Of a DNA stretch of 64,000 nt, positions 61,050 to 64,000 are shown piece after piece; positions within the stretch are counted from its first letter, which is position 1; every line of letters begins with the position of its first letter. The notes below the pieces were generated by a model. It was not told the DNA's origin. It was given only the letters and a program-made list of their open reading frames with translations, and did not search any database. Position numbers and translations under genes: made by a program. The stretch is from Cupriavidus respiraculi (GTDB lineage Bacteria; Pseudomonadota; Gammaproteobacteria; Burkholderiales; Burkholderiaceae): positions 1,240,001 to 1,304,000 of the forward strand of contig NZ_CAJZAH010000001.1 of NCBI RefSeq assembly GCF_914271545.1, written 5' to 3'.

Positions 61050-63356
61050 ATGGTTCCCGCTTCCACCCCGCCGCAAACCTGCGCCGACAGCACGCCGCGC
61101 TACACCGTTGCCGTGCGCGCGCTCTGCGAGTTCACGGCGCGCGCCGGCAGCCTGGACCTGCGCTTCACGCCCTCGCCCACCGCGCAGGAGGGCATGGCCG
61201 GCCACGGCGTGGTGACGGCGCGGCGACCTGCCGGCTACCGGACCGAGATCAGCCTGTCCGGCCAGTTCGGGACACTGGTGGTGCGCGGACGCGCGGACGG
61301 CTACGATCCGGCGCGCAATCTGCTGGAAGAAATCAAGACGGTGCGCGGCGAGGCGGTCGAGGTGCCGGAGAACCACCGCGCGCTGCATCTCGCGCAGGCC
61401 AGGGTGTACGGCTGGCTGCTGTGCCAGCAACTGGATCTGGCCGAACTGGACATCGCGGTGGTGTATTTCGACATCGTCAGCCAGCGCGAGCAATCCCGTG
61501 TCGAACGCTACGATGCCGCCGCGCTGCGTGCGTTCTTCGAAGACCAGTGCCGGCGCTTTCTGCAATGGGCGGAGCGCGAGGTCGCGCATCGCACCGCGCG
61601 CGACGGCGCGCTCGCGGCCCTGACCTTTCCGCATGCGGGCTTCCGCACGGGGCAACGCGAACTGGCCGAGACCGTCTACAAGGCCAACGTCGCCGGCCGC
61701 TGCCTGATGGCGCAGGCCCCCACGGGGATCGGCAAGACCATCGGCACGCTGTTTCCCGCGCTCAAGGCCGTTCCCGGCCAGCGCATCGACAAGCTGTTCT
61801 TCCTGTCGGCGCGCTCGACCGGCCGCGCGCTCGCGCTGGACGCCATCGCCGTACTGCGCCGGCAGACGCCCGCGCCGCCGCTGCGCGTGCTCGAACTGAT
61901 CGCGCGCGACAAGGCATGCGAGCATCCCGACCTGGCCTGCCACGGCGAGTCGTGCCCGCTGGCGCGCGGCTTCTACGATCGCCTGGCGGCCGCGCGGGCC
62001 GCGGCGTGCGAGCTGGCCACGCTGGACCGCGACAGCGTGCGCAACGTGGCGCTGGCGCACGGCATCTGCCCCTACTACCTCGGCCAGGAACTGGCGCGCT
62101 GGAGCGACGTGGTGGTGGCCGACTACAACTACTACTTCGACCGCAGCGCGATGCTGTATGCGCTGACCGCGGCCAACGAATGGCGCGTCAGCGTGCTGGT
62201 GGACGAAGCCCACAATCTCGTCGAACGCGCGCGTGGGATGTATTCCGCGGAACTGGACCAGGACACGTTCCGCGGCGTCAGGCGCCACGCGCCGGCCTCG
62301 CTGCGTACCGCGATGGACCGCGTCCATCGGCAATGGAATGCGCTGGCGAAGGCGCAGTCCGACGACTACTGTGCCTATCCCACCGTACCCGCTGCGTTCG
62401 TGACGGCGCTGGAGCAGGCGGGTGCAGCCCTGCTCGACCACCTCGGAGAACACCCGGCCGAGCACGACGCCGCGTTGCAGCGCTTCTACTTCGACAGCCT
62501 GCACTTCTGCCGGCTGGCCGAGCAGATGACGGAGCATTCGCTGTTCGACATCACGCGCCGCGCCGCACGCGGCGCCGCGCGCGCAAGCACGACCGTCTGC
62601 GTCCGCAACGTCGTGCCCGCGCCGTTCCTGCGGCCGCGCTTCGCGGCCTCGCATTCGACCACGCTGTTCTCGGCCACGCTGAACCCGCGCGAGTACTACA
62701 CCGACATGTTGGGGGTGCCCGAACGCACCGCATGGGTCGAGGTGGCCTCGCCGTTCGAAGCGGACCAGCTGTCGGTCCGCATCGCGCGCCATGTCTCCAC
62801 GCGATTCGCCCACCGCGCCCGCTCGATGCCCGATATCGTCGCGCTGATGGGCCGGCAGTACGAAGCCACGCCCGGCAACTATCTCGCCTTCTTCAGCAGC
62901 CACGACTATCTGCAGGAGGCCGCGGCGCTGTTCGTGCAACGCTATCCGGACATTCCATGCTGGACCCAGGTGCGCGCGATGAGCGAGGCCGAGCAGCAGC
63001 AGTTCCTGCAGGCATTCCAGCCGGGTGGCCGTGGCATTGGCTTCGCGGTACTGGGCGGCTCCTTCGCCGAAGGCGTGGACCTGCCGGGCGACCGCCTGAT
63101 CGGCGCCTTCGTCGCCACGCTGGGACTACCCCAGTTCAATGCGGTCAACGAGCAGTTTCGCGAGCGCATGGAGCGGCTGTTTCGCCAGGGCTACGAATAC
63201 ACCTACCTGTATCCGGGCCTGCGCAAGGTGGTGCAGGCCGCCGGGCGCGTGATCCGCACCCGGCAGGACCGGGGCGTGGTCCACCTGATCGACGACCGCT
63301 TCGCACGCGCCGAGGTGCGCCCGCTGCTGCCGCGATGGTGGCAGGTGCAGGCATGA
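61050..63356 (+). CDS. DinG/XPD-type DNA helicase with N-terminal nuclease-like domain
   Basis: The 768-residue protein is a Fe-S superfamily 2 helicase. The N-terminal 190 residues look like a PD-(D/E)XK nuclease domain (Asp83 in GRADGYD, Glu94-x-Lys96 in LLEEIKT). Walker A APTGIGKT lies at 223-230. Cys residues in DKACEHPDLACHGESCPL and HGICPYY can bind a 4Fe-4S cluster. VDEAHNLVERA is the DEAH box, and GGSFAEGVDLPG and QAAGRVIRTRQDRG are later helicase motifs. It probably unwinds damaged or D-loop DNA, 5' to 3' like DinG. A LexA box lies just upstream. Confidence 0.88.
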   Translation: MVPASTPPQTCADSTPRYTVAVRALCEFTARAGSLDLRFTPSPTAQEGMAGHGVVTARRPAGYRTEISLSGQFGTLVVRGRADGYDPARNLLEEIKTVRGEAVEVPENHRALHLAQARVYGWLLCQQLDLAELDIAVVYFDIVSQREQSRVERYDAAALRAFFEDQCRRFLQWAEREVAHRTARDGALAALTFPHAGFRTGQRELAETVYKANVAGRCLMAQAPTGIGKTIGTLFPALKAVPGQRIDKLFFLSARSTGRALALDAIAVLRRQTPAPPLRVLELIARDKACEHPDLACHGESCPLARGFYDRLAAARAAACELATLDRDSVRNVALAHGICPYYLGQELARWSDVVVADYNYYFDRSAMLYALTAANEWRVSVLVDEAHNLVERARGMYSAELDQDTFRGVRRHAPASLRTAMDRVHRQWNALAKAQSDDYCAYPTVPAAFVTALEQAGAALLDHLGEHPAEHDAALQRFYFDSLHFCRLAEQMTEHSLFDITRRAARGAARASTTVCVRNVVPAPFLRPRFAASHSTTLFSATLNPREYYTDMLGVPERTAWVEVASPFEADQLSVRIARHVSTRFAHRARSMPDIVALMGRQYEATPGNYLAFFSSHDYLQEAAALFVQRYPDIPCWTQVRAMSEAEQQQFLQAFQPGGRGIGFAVLGGSFAEGVDLPGDRLIGAFVATLGLPQFNAVNEQFRERMERLFRQGYEYTYLYPGLRKVVQAAGRVIRTRQDRGVVHLIDDRFARAEVRPLLPRWWQVQA

Positions 63357-63437
63357 GCCGGACCGCCGGCGACCCCGCGCGCCGGCGGCCCTCTCGATGC
63401 ACGCGCTACGTTGCCGGTGTCCGGCACGTTGGCAACG

Positions 63438-64000
63438 TCAGGAGTTCTGGATGCCGCGCTGCTGGATGAAGTCGCCCCATACCTTCGCGTCCGACACCGC
63501 GCGCTGCTTGATGGCACCGGCCGAACCGGACAGCGGCTCCAGATAGAGCCCCGCCAGCTTGTTCCTGACCTGCGCATCGTTGAGGAAGGCCTGCACCGAG
63601 GCGTTCAGGCGAGCGACGATCTTCGGATCCATGTCGGCCGGCCCGAGCAGCGCATACCAGCCCGGCATTACCGGCACATCGAGCCCCGCTTCCCTGACGG
63701 TCGGCACATTGGGAAGCTGCTGCGCGCGCTTCTGACCGACGATCGCCACGGGCACCACGTTGCCGCCGCCGATCTGCGGCAACGCCGCACCCAGCACGCT
63801 CACCATCGCATCCACCTCGCCGCCGATCACGCCGGTCAGTGCCGGGCCCGAGCCCTTGTAGGCCACGTGCGTCAGCTTGATGCCCGCCTTGTCGGCCAGC
63901 ATTTCCATCGCCAGGTGCGTGGAATTGCCGACGCCCGCGCTGCCATAGCTCAGCCCGCCCGGCTTGGTCTTCGCCTTCTCGATGAAGCCGGCCATGGACG
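63438..64000 (-). CDS. Bug-family (TctC-like) receptor, N-terminus beyond the window
   Basis: Only the C-terminal 187 residues are present. Bug motifs are GGLSYGSAGVGNSTHLAMEM, THVAYKGSGPALTGVIGGEV and LPNVPTVREAGLDVPVMPGW. The protein should bind a small carboxylate in the periplasm, with an unlinked permease. The first visible Met at 63995 is internal: homologues have about 135 more residues before it, including the signal peptide. It is the third Bug gene in this window. Confidence 0.85.
   Translation of the reverse strand, partial: SMAGFIEKAKTKPGGLSYGSAGVGNSTHLAMEMLADKAGIKLTHVAYKGSGPALTGVIGGEVDAMVSVLGAALPQIGGGNVVPVAIVGQKRAQQLPNVPTVREAGLDVPVMPGWYALLGPADMDPKIVARLNASVQAFLNDAQVRNKLAGLYLEPLSGSAGAIKQRAVSDAKVWGDFIQQRGIQNS

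Noticed and set aside
58863-62939. 1358-residue minus-strand frame containing PhoX
   Set aside because: Everything before 60740 is antisense to the helicase gene. PhoX has its own signal peptide and ribosome binding site at 60740.
1-64000. Prophage, insertion sequence, CRISPR array, tRNA or rRNA
   Set aside because: No transposase or integrase sequence, no spaced direct repeats of CRISPR type, and no tRNA-like cloverleaf was seen by eye. A search tool could miss nothing large here, but a short tRNA cannot be fully excluded by eye.

Overview
The window is GC-rich chromosomal DNA of a motile betaproteobacterium in the Burkholderiaceae. Cupriavidus or a close relative is the best guess, because of the flagellar gene order, several Bug-type (TctC-like) receptors without their own permeases, many LysR regulators and a CIO-type cytochrome bd. 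No tRNA, rRNA, CRISPR array, insertion sequence or phage gene was seen.

Positions 1-27.7 kb hold small catabolic and regulatory groups. These are a partial MarR regulator, a BON protein, LysR/HAD/class II aldolase, a TetR-controlled epimerase plus flavin monooxygenase pair, an alpha/beta hydrolase divergent from a CGNR/LysR pair with three matching inverted repeats between them, an SDR, an orphan histidine kinase, a glucarate dehydratase-Bug-LacI operon, a LysR-flanked SDR-RraA-Bug-FMN oxidase operon, a GbsR-cydAB operon in which cydA carries a one-base frameshift, an MpaB-like oxygenase and a DHA2 exporter.

Positions 27.7-52.5 kb are flagellar. After an unusual non-coding stretch with a possible structured RNA and an Hfq-like protein gene come fliC, flaG, fliD, fliS, fliT, a second fliK-like gene and a short flhB-like gene, all on the minus strand. 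A seven-gene minus-strand operon (35.9-44.5 kb) follows. It encodes a methyltransferase-TPR-OGT fusion, a DegT aminotransferase, an ACP, a ketoreductase-like SDR, an ANL adenylating enzyme, a NeuD-like acyltransferase and a zinc-ribbon methyltransferase. It is most simply read as a flagellin (or other flagellar protein) glycosylation island. Divergent from it is fliEFGHIJK on the plus strand.

Positions 52.5-64 kb hold an adaptive alkylation response operon (ada, a 2OG-Fe(II) oxygenase, alkB) behind a likely Ada box, then OsmC, DUF3626 and AraC genes, a SAM methyltransferase, a Tat-exported PhoX phosphatase behind a likely Pho box, and a DinG/XPD-like helicase with an N-terminal nuclease-like domain directly behind a near-consensus LexA box. 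A Bug receptor gene runs off the right end.

The most novel-looking items are the glycosylation island with its fused methyltransferase-OGT, the Hfq-like gene and its palindromic leader, the possible RNA at 28.0-28.15 kb, the triple GTAACC/GGTTAC operator set at 8.06-8.27 kb, and the oxygenase inserted between ada and alkB. Functions come from sequence recognition without database searches. Regulatory sites are pattern matches only.
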